From: Sandaracinaceae bacterium
Lineage (GTDB): Bacteria; Myxococcota_A; Polyangia; Polyangiales; JAFGIB01
Direction: 5' to 3'
DNA length: 33,580 bases
NCBI GenBank assembly: GCA_017881055.1
Contig: JADGRF010000302.1
Coordinates: 1-33,580, forward strand
Shown: positions 1 to 8,616 of the stretch, piece by piece
Position numbering within the stretch: position 1 is the first letter of the stretch
Layout: the number at the start of each line of letters is the position of its first letter
The notes under the pieces: generated by a model
Told to the model about the DNA's origin: nothing
The model's input: the letters and a program-made list of their open reading frames with translations, nothing else
Databases searched by the model: none
Translations under genes and position numbers: made by a program

Positions 1-7
1 ACGCGAG

Positions 8-124
8 CGTCGCGATTTGGGATGCAGCCGCGAGCGCCCCCGCAGCGCGGCGAGGGAGCGTACTCATGTACGTGACCGAGCCAAGCGAGGAGGTAAGCCG
101 CGGATGCGCCCAAAGCGCGGCGCG
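8..124. repeat. imperfect palindromic repeat at left edge
   Basis: The segment is roughly self-complementary around position 65. The centre is CGTAC-TCAT-GTACG (59-72). Further out, a TTTGGG at 16-21 faces CCCAAA at 109-114, and both are flanked by CGCG and CCGCG blocks that line up with one or two indels. No gene I can recognise covers this stretch, and it lies just past the 3' end of ogt. Such GC-rich imperfect palindromes are often dispersed intergenic repeats, but only one copy is visible here. It could instead be the edge of an unrecognised gene, because one frame stays open through it. Confidence 0.5.
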
Positions 125-125
125 A

Positions 126-701
126 TCAGATCAGCGACAACTGGCCGGCGCGCACTTGATCGGCGCTGATCTCCACGCCCTCGAGCCCGAGCAGGAAGCG
201 CTTGATCCGTAGTCCAGACGAGTACCCCCCGAGGCCCGAGTCCTTTTCGATCACGCGGTGACACGGCACGACGATCGCAACGGGGTTGCTGGCGTTGGCC
301 ATGCCGACGGCGCGCATGCCGCGTGGACTGCCGACGTCGGTCGCGATGCCGGCGTAGCTGCGAACGGCACCGCGCTTCACGCGCCGCAGCGCCTCCCATA
401 CGCGCAGCTGGAACGGTGTGCCGTGCAGGTCTACCGGCAAGTCGACTGGGTCGATCGCGGCGCCCGCGAAGTAGCGTCGCAGCGGATCGGCGTACTGCTT
501 CGGCACCTCGCACTCAGGAACGGTGCTCGCGATCTCGACCGGCCGGGGCGCGACCGGGTCGGCCCAGAGCAAGTGACAGAGGCCGCGACCGGTCCAGGCC
601 AACCAGATGCTCGCCTCGACCTGGGAAACATCCATGTTGCCGCAGCCGATCGCGGCTCCCCCGGCCTTGTTCGTCGACAGCTCGAAGTCGCCCTTGCCCA
701 T
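126..701 (-). CDS. ogt: methylated-DNA--[protein]-cysteine S-methyltransferase
   Basis: This is a suicide DNA-repair enzyme that moves the alkyl group from O6-alkylguanine (and O4-alkylthymine) onto its own cysteine. The C-terminal half carries the signature PCHRV with acceptor Cys147. Ahead of it lies the helix-turn-helix segment (FQLRVWEALRRVKRGAVRSY), and after it a GLGGYSSGL stretch typical of the family. The N-terminal domain is less conserved. I chose the ATG at 701, giving 191 residues, a usual length; the frame stays open further upstream, but that part is arginine-rich and unlike the family. An internal ATG at 635 is also possible. The gene is divergent from the GT21 gene across 119 bp, and no AdaA-type regulator domain is fused to it. 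Confidence 0.9.
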   Translation of the reverse strand: MGKGDFELSTNKAGGAAIGCGNMDVSQVEASIWLAWTGRGLCHLLWADPVAPRPVEIASTVPECEVPKQYADPLRRYFAGAAIDPVDLPVDLHGTPFQLRVWEALRRVKRGAVRSYAGIATDVGSPRGMRAVGMANASNPVAIVVPCHRVIEKDSGLGGYSSGLRIKRFLLGLEGVEISADQVRAGQLSLI

Positions 702-760
702 CCGGCGGCCAGATCTATCACGGATCGCCAGGACCTCGCGGGAACGCGATTGCGTGCTGT

Positions 761-769
761 GGGGGGGGG
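761..769. repeat. G9 homopolymer between divergent genes
   Basis: Nine consecutive G lie in the 119-bp divergent interval between ogt (start 701) and the glycosyltransferase (start 821), about 50 bp ahead of the latter's ATG. Tracts of this length are prone to slippage and, if they sit in promoter spacing, could alter expression. No promoter elements around it are clear enough to support that. Confidence 0.8.
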
Positions 770-820
770 TGCGATAGTGCGTGCGCCGCGGGGCAAACAG
801 GCCTTCGCCGCGCGATCCGC

Positions 821-2068
821 ATGTTTTCCGCGCCGACATCGATTCTGCTCGCGCTGACTGCGGTCGCGGTGGTCCTGCACCGGCTCGGCGTCTGGGCAAC
901 GTTTCGGCATACGCGTCCGCTTTTGCAGGCAAAAGCGGACCCAGCGCAGTGGCCGGCGCTGACCTTACTCAAGCCGATCAAGGGCCTCGAAGAAGAGATG
1001 GAGCAGAACCTGCTCACGTTCTTCGCGCAGGATTATCCCGGCGAGCTGCAGATTGTCTTCGCCAGCACGGAGCCCGGCGACCCTGGGCTTGTGCTCGCTC
1101 AGCGCGTCGCTGCGCGCCATCAGAGTTTCCCGCCCGCTGGGACCAGCTCGGAGGCGCCGGGACCACGCGCCGGTGCCAGGGCCATCGACGTGCGCTTCGT
1201 GATCTCGGACGCGAGCTTCGGCATGAACCCGAAGGTCGCGAACCTTGCCGGCGCGCTGCGCGCGGCCCGTCACGATCTCGTGCTGCAAACCGACGCGAAC
1301 GTGCGCATCCGGCCCGGCTACCTGCGCGCGGTCGTGCGTGAGTTTCAAGACAGCGGTGCGGCGATGCTCGGCAGCCTGATCGCCGGCATTGGCGAACGCT
1401 CGCTCGGCGCGGTGCTCGACAACATCCAGCTGACCACGTTCACCACGCCCGGCATCTGCCTCGCGAGCGAAGTCGCCGACATTCAGTGCGTGATCGGCAA
1501 GTCGATGATGTTCCGCCGCTCGGATCTCGCGGAGCTCGGCGGCCTCGAGCGCGTGAAAGACGTGCTCGCGGAAGATTTCGTGCTGGGTCAGGCCTACCAA
1601 GACGCGGGCAAGAAGGTCGTGCTCTCGCGCCTCACGGTCGACAACGTGAACGTCGACACGACGCTCACGCGCTTTCTGTCGCGGCACTCGCGCTGGCTGA
1701 AGATGCGCGTGGTGATCCACCTCGGCGGCTTCATCGCGGATCTGCTCTCGAACGCCAGCTTCTTCGCCCTGCTCGCGCTGCTCAGCAGCGGCTTCGACGC
1801 TCGGATCGTGCTGCTGTCGGCGGCGGTCTTCGCGCACAAGACCTGGCTCGACGCCGGTATCCTGGAGCGCGTGCGCGGTACCAAGATGACCCGGTCGCAT
1901 GTGCTCTGCATTCCGTTACGCGACGTGGTCATGCCGCTCGTCTGGGTCTACGCCGTGTTCTCGCGCACGACCGAGTGGCGCGGCGAACGCTTCCGCCTGA
2001 GTCGCGGCAGCCTGCTGACCCCGGTCAATCACCTACCCGCCGACCAGCGCACTCACTCGGGTCGCTAA
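821..2068 (+). CDS. GT21-type glycosyltransferase (ceramide glucosyltransferase / HpnI-like)
   Basis: This membrane glycosyltransferase of 415 residues has the layout of ceramide glucosyltransferases and hopanoid HpnI. There is an N-terminal membrane helix (about residues 4-22), a cytosolic GT-A domain beginning LLKPIKGLE, and C-terminal membrane helices from about residue 300. The family's D1-D2-D3-(Q/R)xxRW pattern is visible: TDAN with Asp158, AEDFVLGQ with Asp252 as likely base, and RHSRW at 288-292. The substrate is probably a lipid such as ceramide or a hopanoid, with a nucleotide sugar as donor; the sequence does not settle which. No hpn or sphingolipid genes lie nearby. The ATG at 821 is chosen because the hydrophobic helix starts directly after it. 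The gene converges with polA across 31 bp. Confidence 0.82.
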   Translation: MFSAPTSILLALTAVAVVLHRLGVWATFRHTRPLLQAKADPAQWPALTLLKPIKGLEEEMEQNLLTFFAQDYPGELQIVFASTEPGDPGLVLAQRVAARHQSFPPAGTSSEAPGPRAGARAIDVRFVISDASFGMNPKVANLAGALRAARHDLVLQTDANVRIRPGYLRAVVREFQDSGAAMLGSLIAGIGERSLGAVLDNIQLTTFTTPGICLASEVADIQCVIGKSMMFRRSDLAELGGLERVKDVLAEDFVLGQAYQDAGKKVVLSRLTVDNVNVDTTLTRFLSRHSRWLKMRVVIHLGGFIADLLSNASFFALLALLSSGFDARIVLLSAAVFAHKTWLDAGILERVRGTKMTRSHVLCIPLRDVVMPLVWVYAVFSRTTEWRGERFRLSRGSLLTPVNHLPADQRTHSGR

Positions 2069-2099
2069 GCCCCGCGCAAGCGAGGTCGACGGTCGACGA

Positions 2100-4907
2100 C
2101 TACTTCGCGTCGCCCCAGCTACTGCCCCAACCGTGGTCGACCAAGAGCGGCACGTCCATCTTCGCGGCGCCCTGCATGAGCTCCACGACGAGTCGCTCGA
2201 GCTCCGCCTCTTCGTTCTCGGGGGCCTCGAAGATCAGCTCGTCGTGCACGCTGAGCAGCATCTTGCTCTGCAGACCACGAGCGTCGAGCGCCTTACCGAT
2301 CGCCACCATCGCAAGCTTGATGATGTCGGCCGCAGTGCCTTGAATCGGCGTGTTGCGCGCGACGCGCTCGGCCGCTTCGCGTAGCTGGCGATTCTTGCTG
2401 TTCAAGTCCGGGACCTTGCGCACACGCCCGAACACGGTGTGCGTCACGCCTTCGCGGCGCGCCTTGTCCACGACCTCGTCCATGTAGCGCTTCACGCCCG
2501 CGTACTGCTCGAAGAACGCCTTGATGTACTGCGCGGCCTGCGAGCGCTCGATGCGTAGGTTGCGCGCCAGCGCGAACTGCGTCTGGCCGTAGATGACCGC
2601 GAAGTTCACCGTCTTCGCTTGCGCGCGCATCTCGCGCGTGACGTCGGCTTCTGCAATTTGGAACAGCGCGCGCGCCGTGCGGGCGTGCACGTCGAGGTTG
2701 TGGGCGTAGGCGTCGAGCAGCTGCGGGTCGCGGCTCAGGTGGGCGAGCACGCGCAGCTCGATCTGCGAGTAGTCGGCCACGAGCATACGAAAGCCCGGCC
2801 GCGGCACGAACGCGAGTCGAATCGAGCGACCGATCTCGCTGCGCACGGGGATGTTCTGCAGGTTTGGATCGTTGGAAGACAGGCGCCCGGTGGCGGCCAC
2901 CGTCTGGCGCAGATCGGTGTGCACGCGACCGGTGCTCGGATTGATCTCGCGCGGCAACGCATCCAAGTACGTGTTCTTCAGCTTGGCGAGCATGCGGTGC
3001 TCGAGGATCGCGGCGGGCAGCTCGTGCGCGAGCGCCAGCTCCTCGAGCACGTCGGCGTCTGTGGACCGCGCGGTCTTGGTGCGCTTGACGACCGGCAAGC
3101 CCAGCTCGTCGAACAGGATCACTTCCAGCTGACGCGGCGAGCCCACGTTGAAGTCATGACCCGCGAGCTGCTTGCACTTGGCCTCGATCGTCACGAGCTG
3201 ACCGGCCACCTGACTCGACAACCGCGACAGCTGCTGGGCGTCCACGGTGATGCCGGTGCGCTCCATCTCGGCGAGCACGAACGCGAGAGGCAGCTCCATG
3301 TCGCGCAGGAGCTCCGTGCAGCCGAGCGCCAGAAGACGCTCGGCAAGATTTGCGTGGATCGGGCCGAGCGTGCTGGCGATTCCCCCGGCGTGGCGAGTCG
3401 TGGCGTCGATCTCGAGCTCGCCTGCGTGCGTGCCGTCTTTCGTCGCGAGCAACGCGGCGCTCGCTGCCGTGAGATCGGCGAGACCCAGCTCCGCGGCCAG
3501 CTCGCGCAGCGTGTGCCCGTGTCGCTCCGCGTCCACGAGATAGCTCGCTAGCGCGAGGTCGAAGTCGACGCCGTCGAGCGCGATGCCATTGCGCGCCAGG
3601 ATGATCGCCTCGCGCTTGGCGTCGGCGCACAGCTTCTTCGGTGTCTTCGCGGCCAGGAGCGGCGAGAGCACCTCCAGCACCTTGGCCAGTGCGACCTGCT
3701 CGGGGTGACCGAGGTACGTGTGTCCGATCGGAAGATACCCAGGGGCAGCTTCGCTCGGCACCAGAATCAACCCCACGAGCCCCGCTTCGACCGCACGCCC
3801 GGAGTCCAGCACGCTGACCAAGCCGAAGCGGTCGCTGGCCGCGAGCCGCCCCGCAAACGCGCGCAGCTCGGCTTCGCTGCTGATCGTGGTGCACTCGAGC
3901 TGCGACGGCACAGCGCTGCCCACCTGCGCCGCCCGAAGATCGAGCTGGCCCTGCGCATCGTTCACGGGTTCGGGAAGCGCCGTGCCCGCAGCTGACGGCG
4001 GCGGGCTCGCGGCAGCGCCAGCGTCCGGCAGCTCGCGCAGCAGCCGCGTGAAGCCAAGCTCCTGAAACAGCGCTCGCAGACGGCTCACGTCGGCGCCGTG
4101 GAACGCGAGACTTCGCGCATCCAGCACCACGGGAAGATCCGCGCGCAGCGTCACGAGCTGCTGCGAGAGCAGCGCCGAGTCTTTGTGCTCTTTGAGCTTC
4201 TCGCGCAGGCCCTTCTTCGCGACCTGCTCGAGCTCCGCGTAGATGCCTTCGAGGCTGCCGTGCTCTTGAATGAGCTGGACCGCTGTCTTCGGACCGACCG
4301 ACGGAACCCCCGGCACGTTGTCCGAGCTGTCGCCCACGAGCGCGAGGTAGTCGCGTACGAGCCCGGGCGGCACGCCGAGCTTCTCCTCGGTCTCCTTCGC
4401 GCCGAACACCAAATTGCGTCCCGTGTCGTACATCAGCACGTCGTCTTCGATCAGCTGCAGAAGATCCTTGTCGGCGCTGACGATCACGACGCGGAAGCCC
4501 TGCTCACGCGCGGCGCGCACCACGGAGGCGATCATGTCGTCGGCCTCGACGCCCTCTTGTTGCAAGACCGGGATCGCGTAGGCCTCGACGATCTCGCGCA
4601 CGCGCGCCATCTGCTGGCCGAGATCCGGCGGCGGCGGGGGCCGATTCGCTTTGTATTCGGGATAGAGATCGTGGCGAAACGACTTCTTCTTCGAGTCCAT
4701 CGCCACGGCCAGCATGGCCGGCTTCTGTTCCGCCACCAGCTTGAGCAGCATCGACGTCACGCCGAGCACGGCGTGCGACGGCTCACCCTTGGGACTCGCG
4801 AGCGGTGGCAGCGCGTGATACGCGCGAAACACGTAGCCGCTGATGTCGATCACGTAGAGCGTGCGGGCGTCGCCGGGGGGCGGCAGCTGTGTACGGGGCG
4901 TCGTCAT
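2100..4907 (-). CDS. polA: DNA polymerase I with degenerate 3'-5' exonuclease domain
   Basis: This is a family A repair and Okazaki-fragment polymerase of 935 residues. The N-terminal 5'-nuclease (about residues 14-270) keeps YKANR, GVEADDMI, SADKDLLQ and GDSSDNVPGVPSVGPKTA. The C-terminal polymerase has motif A DYSQIELRVLAHLS (Asp712), motif B with NFAVIYG (from Asn768) and motif C SVHDE (Asp889). The middle domain keeps the fold-like sequence LVGLILVP...YLPIGHTYL, but its metal ligands are gone: the first motif DxE reads VSVLDS, the second has no Asn/Asp pair (KLCADAKREAII), and the third lacks its Asp. It should therefore not proofread. In motif B the usual NFG glycine is alanine. An ATG at 4949 would add 14 residues; 4907 fits the family better. 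Neither has a clear ribosome binding site. Confidence 0.96.
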   Translation of the reverse strand: MTTPRTQLPPPGDARTLYVIDISGYVFRAYHALPPLASPKGEPSHAVLGVTSMLLKLVAEQKPAMLAVAMDSKKKSFRHDLYPEYKANRPPPPPDLGQQMARVREIVEAYAIPVLQQEGVEADDMIASVVRAAREQGFRVVIVSADKDLLQLIEDDVLMYDTGRNLVFGAKETEEKLGVPPGLVRDYLALVGDSSDNVPGVPSVGPKTAVQLIQEHGSLEGIYAELEQVAKKGLREKLKEHKDSALLSQQLVTLRADLPVVLDARSLAFHGADVSRLRALFQELGFTRLLRELPDAGAAASPPPSAAGTALPEPVNDAQGQLDLRAAQVGSAVPSQLECTTISSEAELRAFAGRLAASDRFGLVSVLDSGRAVEAGLVGLILVPSEAAPGYLPIGHTYLGHPEQVALAKVLEVLSPLLAAKTPKKLCADAKREAIILARNGIALDGVDFDLALASYLVDAERHGHTLRELAAELGLADLTAASAALLATKDGTHAGELEIDATTRHAGGIASTLGPIHANLAERLLALGCTELLRDMELPLAFVLAEMERTGITVDAQQLSRLSSQVAGQLVTIEAKCKQLAGHDFNVGSPRQLEVILFDELGLPVVKRTKTARSTDADVLEELALAHELPAAILEHRMLAKLKNTYLDALPREINPSTGRVHTDLRQTVAATGRLSSNDPNLQNIPVRSEIGRSIRLAFVPRPGFRMLVADYSQIELRVLAHLSRDPQLLDAYAHNLDVHARTARALFQIAEADVTREMRAQAKTVNFAVIYGQTQFALARNLRIERSQAAQYIKAFFEQYAGVKRYMDEVVDKARREGVTHTVFGRVRKVPDLNSKNRQLREAAERVARNTPIQGTAADIIKLAMVAIGKALDARGLQSKMLLSVHDELIFEAPENEEAELERLVVELMQGAAKMDVPLLVDHGWGSSWGDAK

Positions 4908-5029
4908 GCGGGTGCGGCAGACGATTTCAAGCCCCACCGGCCCGGTCAAGGGCGAACCGCGGCTGGGCGCAAACCGCCTCGCCTTGCACCCGAAGGTGAC
5001 CGCGTGCTACTTCGCGCGCGTTCGCCACC

Positions 5030-6637
5030 ATGTTCGAAGCCCTAAGCAAAGGCTTCCGTGCCGCAAAAAACCGCCTCGCGGGCGTCACGGAGCTGACCGA
5101 AGAAAACATCGAGCAAGCCTTGCGCGACGTGCGCTTGTCTTTGCTCGAAGCCGACGTCGAATTCAACGTCGTCAAGCGCTTCCTCGGTCGCGTCAAAGAG
5201 AAGGCCGTCGGCGACATCGTCACACGCCGTGCCGAGGTCAAGGGCAAGAAGATCACGGTCGGGCCGGGCGAGCGGTTCATCAAGATCTGCCAGGACGAGC
5301 TGGTCGCGCTGATGCAGACCGAGGGCGATCCCCTCGTGTTCGCACCGGCCCCTGCCATGACCGGGATCATGATGGTCGGTCTGCAGGGTGCGGGTAAGAC
5401 CACGACCGCCGGCAAGCTCGCCCGCCTGCTCGAGAAAGACGGCAAGCGCCCGCTGCTCGTAGCGGCGGATGTGCAGCGCCCTGGCGCGGTCGAGCAGCTC
5501 AAAGTGCTCGGCGAGCGCCTGAGCATTCCCGTGTTCAACGTGCCGGGTGCGAGCCCGGTCGAGATCTGTCAGAAGGCCGCGGCCTACGCGCGCACGCTCA
5601 AGTGCGACACGATCATCTACGACACCGCCGGTCGCTTGGCGATCGACGAAGCGTTGATGCAAGAGCTGGCAGACATCAAAGCGAAGACCCGTCCGCAGAA
5701 CATCCTGCTCGTGGTCGACGCGATGATCGGTCAGGACTCGGTCAAGACCGCGGCCTCGTTCCACGAGCGCGTCGGCATCAGCGGTGTCGTGCTGACCAAG
5801 CTCGATGGTGATGCTCGCGGCGGCGCAGCACTCTCGGTGCGCGAAGTAACCGGCGCTCCGGTGCGCTTCGTCGGCATGGGCGAAGGCCTCGACAAGCTCG
5901 AGGCGTTCCGGCCCGACGGCATGGCCAGTCGCATCTTGGGCTTCGGCGACATCGTCGGCCTGATGCAGGACTTCGAAGGCGTCGTCGACGAAGAGAAAGC
6001 CGAGCGCGACGCCAAGCGCCTCTTGCAGGGACGCTTCACGCTCGACGACTTCCTCGAGCAGATCTCGATGCTGCAGAACATGGGTCCTCTGCAGGACATG
6101 TTCGAGAAGCTGCCGTTCTTCGCGGACAGCGTCCCCGAAGGCTTCCAGGTCGACGACAAAGAGCTCGTGCGCATCAAGGCGATGGTCAGCTCGATGACCA
6201 AGCTCGAGCGTAAGAAGCCCGAGCTGTTCGCGAAGCAGCCCTCGCGCATTCGTCGCGTCGCGGGGGGTTCCGGCCGCACCGAGCGCGAGGTCGCCGAGCT
6301 GCTGCAGCGCTTTGCGTTCATGCAGCAGATGATGGGCTCGATTGGGCAACAAGCCGGCCTGCTCTCGCGCATGCCGGGCATGAAGCAGCTTGCGATGGCC
6401 AAGCGCCTGCGCGACGCCGTGCAAACGGGCGGCGGTCTCAACAACCCGATGATGTCGAACTTGGCGAACGAGCTGCTCGAAGCGGCCGTGGCTGGCGGAC
6501 CGATGCCGCCCGGGATGGGTCTGCCGGGCATGGGCATGCCGGGCGCGCCCGGGCCGCGTAAGAAGGTGGCCGACGAGAGCAAGCGCAAGCAGCTCCGCAA
6601 GCAGCAGAAGAAAGCTCGCAAGAAGTCGCGTAAGTAG
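5030..6637 (+). CDS. ffh: signal recognition particle protein Ffh
   Basis: This SRP54-type GTPase binds 4.5S RNA and signal sequences and delivers nascent membrane proteins to FtsY. The N domain (about 1-90) includes ALRDVRLSLLEADVEF. The G domain has G1 GLQGAGKTTTAGKLA, DVQRPGAVEQL, DTAGRLAID and TKLDGDARGGAALS. The C-terminal M domain is methionine-rich, with GxGR..REV and several MxxM helices ending in MPGMKQLA. The tail adds a glycine/proline/methionine stretch and a strongly basic lysine/arginine end (about residues 490-535), which makes it longer than E. coli Ffh. It is divergent from polA (122 bp). The common partner rpsP does not follow; the next gene, 75 bp away, is an unrelated lipoprotein. 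Confidence 0.97.
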   Translation: MFEALSKGFRAAKNRLAGVTELTEENIEQALRDVRLSLLEADVEFNVVKRFLGRVKEKAVGDIVTRRAEVKGKKITVGPGERFIKICQDELVALMQTEGDPLVFAPAPAMTGIMMVGLQGAGKTTTAGKLARLLEKDGKRPLLVAADVQRPGAVEQLKVLGERLSIPVFNVPGASPVEICQKAAAYARTLKCDTIIYDTAGRLAIDEALMQELADIKAKTRPQNILLVVDAMIGQDSVKTAASFHERVGISGVVLTKLDGDARGGAALSVREVTGAPVRFVGMGEGLDKLEAFRPDGMASRILGFGDIVGLMQDFEGVVDEEKAERDAKRLLQGRFTLDDFLEQISMLQNMGPLQDMFEKLPFFADSVPEGFQVDDKELVRIKAMVSSMTKLERKKPELFAKQPSRIRRVAGGSGRTEREVAELLQRFAFMQQMMGSIGQQAGLLSRMPGMKQLAMAKRLRDAVQTGGGLNNPMMSNLANELLEAAVAGGPMPPGMGLPGMGMPGAPGPRKKVADESKRKQLRKQQKKARKKSRK

Positions 6638-6672
6638 CTCGCGCGGCGTGTCTTTGCCGTCGTCGTGACACC

Positions 6673-6708
6673 GTGGGCACAGTCGGTACCGTGAGCACCG
6701 TGGGGAGA
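6673..6708. repeat. 9-bp imperfect tandem repeat
   Basis: Four units in phase read GTGGGCACA, GTCGGTACC, GTGAGCACC and GTGGGGAGA, ending in the purine-rich GGGGAGAG that probably serves as ribosome binding site for the ATG at 6713. The interval separates ffh from the lipoprotein gene. Confidence 0.6.
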
Positions 6709-6712
6709 GAAC

Positions 6713-8011
6713 ATGAACGTACGCGTTCGAGGTTTCTTGTGCTTGGCCTGCGCGTTCGCGCTTGCCCCCGTCAGCTGCGTCGAGAAGGCACCGAGTATAC
6801 AAGCGACCAAGGCCGAGCGCGCCGAGATCGTCTCGAAGAAGGCCCCTACCCCGCAGCATGCGCTCGACTTTCGCTTCGGCGACAAGGTGCGCTTGATTGG
6901 CTACGATCTGGAGCACTCGCCCGTCGTTCCGGATCAGCCGTTCAAGGTCACCTGGTACTGGCAGGTGGACAAAGCATTCGGCGAAGGCTTCGAGATCTTC
7001 ACGCACGGCGCCGATTCGCGCAGCAAGAACCGACTGAACCTAGATGCCGCGCGCGCGCTGCGCAGCGTGTATCCGGTCGAGCGCTGGCAAGCGGGCGACT
7101 TCATCAAGGACACGCAGGAAGTCACGCTGCCGGAAGACTGGCGCTCGGACGCCGTCGTGTTCTATCTCGGGTTCTATTCGAGCGCCGCACGCGTACCGAT
7201 CACGGCGGGCAAGCACGACAACGAGAGCCGCGCGGAGGTCTTGCGCGTGCCGGTGCGCGTCGGCCCCGAAGCCAAGCCGCTCGCGCGCATCGTGGCGCGC
7301 CGGATCGCGAAGCCGATCGTGCTGGACGGCAAGCTCGATGAAGTCGACTGGCAGGCCGCGCAACCCACCGGCCTCATGCTGAACACGATGAACGGTCAGC
7401 CGGGCGGCTTCCCCGCCCAAGCGCGCGTCGCCTACGACACGAGCAATCTCTACGTAGGCTTCAGCGTCGGTGACGAAGACCTGATCAGCAAGTTCGACAA
7501 GAACGACGACCACCTGTGGGAACAGGACTGCGTCGAGATCATGATCGACCCGGACGGGGACGCGAAGAACTACTTCGAGATCCAAGTCTCGCCGCGCGGC
7601 GTTACGTTCGACACGCGCTACGACCGCCCCCGCGATCCGCAGCCGTTCGGTCACGTCGACTGGAGCAGTCAGATTCAGGCGAAGGTCGTCGTCGATGGCA
7701 CGCTGAACGACGGCGCGAACGACAAGGGCTACACCGTGGAGTTGGCGATGCCGTGGAGCGCGTTCGCCGTGGGTGCGACGCCGGCCGCCGTGCCGAGCGC
7801 CGACACCACCTGGCGGATGAACTTCTTCGTGATGAACAGCGAAGAGCACGGCCAGCGCGCGGTCGGCTGGTCAGCGCCGTTGGTCGGCGACTTCCACACG
7901 CTCGCGCGCTTCGGTCGCGTAGTGTTCCCAGTGAGCGCGACGTTCGTTCCGCCCGCCGTGACCAGCGTTCCCGGCACGTCCGGCGTGTCCACGACCAAGC
8001 CTGCAAAGTAG
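6713..8011 (+). CDS. lipoprotein with C-terminal CBM9-like sugar-binding domain
   Basis: The 432-residue protein begins with a basic, hydrophobic signal ending in APVSC (Cys22), a near-lipobox, so it is probably a lipoprotein. Residues about 45-180 form a beta-rich domain starting FRFGDKVRLIGYDL, seen otherwise beside sugar-related or membrane glycosyltransferase proteins. Residues about 195-410 match carbohydrate-binding module family 9 (DOMON-like): IVLDGKLDEVDWQAA, ARVAYDTSNLYVGFSVGDEDL, DCVEIMIDPDGDAKNYFEIQVSP, YTVELAMPWSAF and WRMNFFVMNSE. No catalytic domain is present, so it probably binds a glycan or glycoconjugate at the cell surface or in the periplasm. The purine-rich GGGGAGAG supports the ATG at 6713. 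It converges with yqgE across 3 bp. Confidence 0.75.
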   Translation: MNVRVRGFLCLACAFALAPVSCVEKAPSIQATKAERAEIVSKKAPTPQHALDFRFGDKVRLIGYDLEHSPVVPDQPFKVTWYWQVDKAFGEGFEIFTHGADSRSKNRLNLDAARALRSVYPVERWQAGDFIKDTQEVTLPEDWRSDAVVFYLGFYSSAARVPITAGKHDNESRAEVLRVPVRVGPEAKPLARIVARRIAKPIVLDGKLDEVDWQAAQPTGLMLNTMNGQPGGFPAQARVAYDTSNLYVGFSVGDEDLISKFDKNDDHLWEQDCVEIMIDPDGDAKNYFEIQVSPRGVTFDTRYDRPRDPQPFGHVDWSSQIQAKVVVDGTLNDGANDKGYTVELAMPWSAFAVGATPAAVPSADTTWRMNFFVMNSEEHGQRAVGWSAPLVGDFHTLARFGRVVFPVSATFVPPAVTSVPGTSGVSTTKPAK

Positions 8012-8014
8012 CGC

Positions 8015-8584
8015 TCAGCTCTCGCTCGCGGCTCCGGTCGTGAGTCGCGCCGGATCGATGCCGAGACTGTGCAGGGCGGCGGCCCAGCGCTCTTCGTACG
8101 GCGTGTTGAACACGATCTGTCCGTCGAGATCGACGGGGATCCAGGCGCCCTGGGAGATCTCTGCGTCGAGCTGCCCCGGACCCCAACCCGCGTAGCCGAG
8201 CACCAGCAGCATGCGTGCAGGCCCGCCGACGCGGATCATGCGCTGCAACAGCTCGCGCGACGCGCTGACGGCGATCGTGGTCGACACGTGCACGACCTCG
8301 TCACCCGCGTCTTGCTCCGGCGAGCGCTCGAAAACGACCCAACCCGTGTCCGGCGCGACCGGGCCCCCGACGAGCACGGGCGCATCGCGCGCGATGGCGG
8401 TCTTCGACTGCAGGCCGAGCGCATCGACCATGCTCGCCAGCGAAACGTTCGCCGGTCGATTGATCACGAAGCCAAGGGATCCTTCCGGACGATGATCCAC
8501 CAGCAAGACCAGCGCACGCCGAAAGCTTGGGTCGACCAGCATCGGAGCAGCCACCAAAAAGCCCGGCGCGAGTTCCGAAGCCAT
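8015..8584 (-). CDS. YqgE/AlgH family protein (UPF0301)
   Basis: A conserved cytosolic protein of 189 residues, the usual family length. Hallmarks are APGFLVAAPMLVDPSFRRALVLLVDH at the start, GSLGFVINRPA, VLVGGPV, and LGYAGWGPGQLDAEISQGAWIPVD in the second half, ending with the conserved LGIDPARL. AlgH was named in Pseudomonas for an effect on alginate control, but its biochemical role is not established, so the name carries little functional weight. I chose the ATG at 8584 over an upstream in-frame start at 8620, because the family begins just ahead of LAPGFLVA. The longer frame would also overlap the neighbouring gene's 3' end by 4 bp. Confidence 0.92.
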   Translation of the reverse strand: MASELAPGFLVAAPMLVDPSFRRALVLLVDHRPEGSLGFVINRPANVSLASMVDALGLQSKTAIARDAPVLVGGPVAPDTGWVVFERSPEQDAGDEVVHVSTTIAVSASRELLQRMIRVGGPARMLLVLGYAGWGPGQLDAEISQGAWIPVDLDGQIVFNTPYEERWAAALHSLGIDPARLTTGAASES

Positions 8585-8616
8585 GTCTGGATCGTGCCAC
8601 CGAACCGGGCTCGCGT

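Noticed and set aside
702..932. N-terminal extension of ogt
   Set aside because: The frame is open, but the added sequence is arginine- and proline-rich, unlike the family, and overlaps the divergent gene's start.
5042..7006. 654-codon open frame opposite ffh
   Set aside because: Antisense shadow of a well-supported gene, with no recognisable domains.
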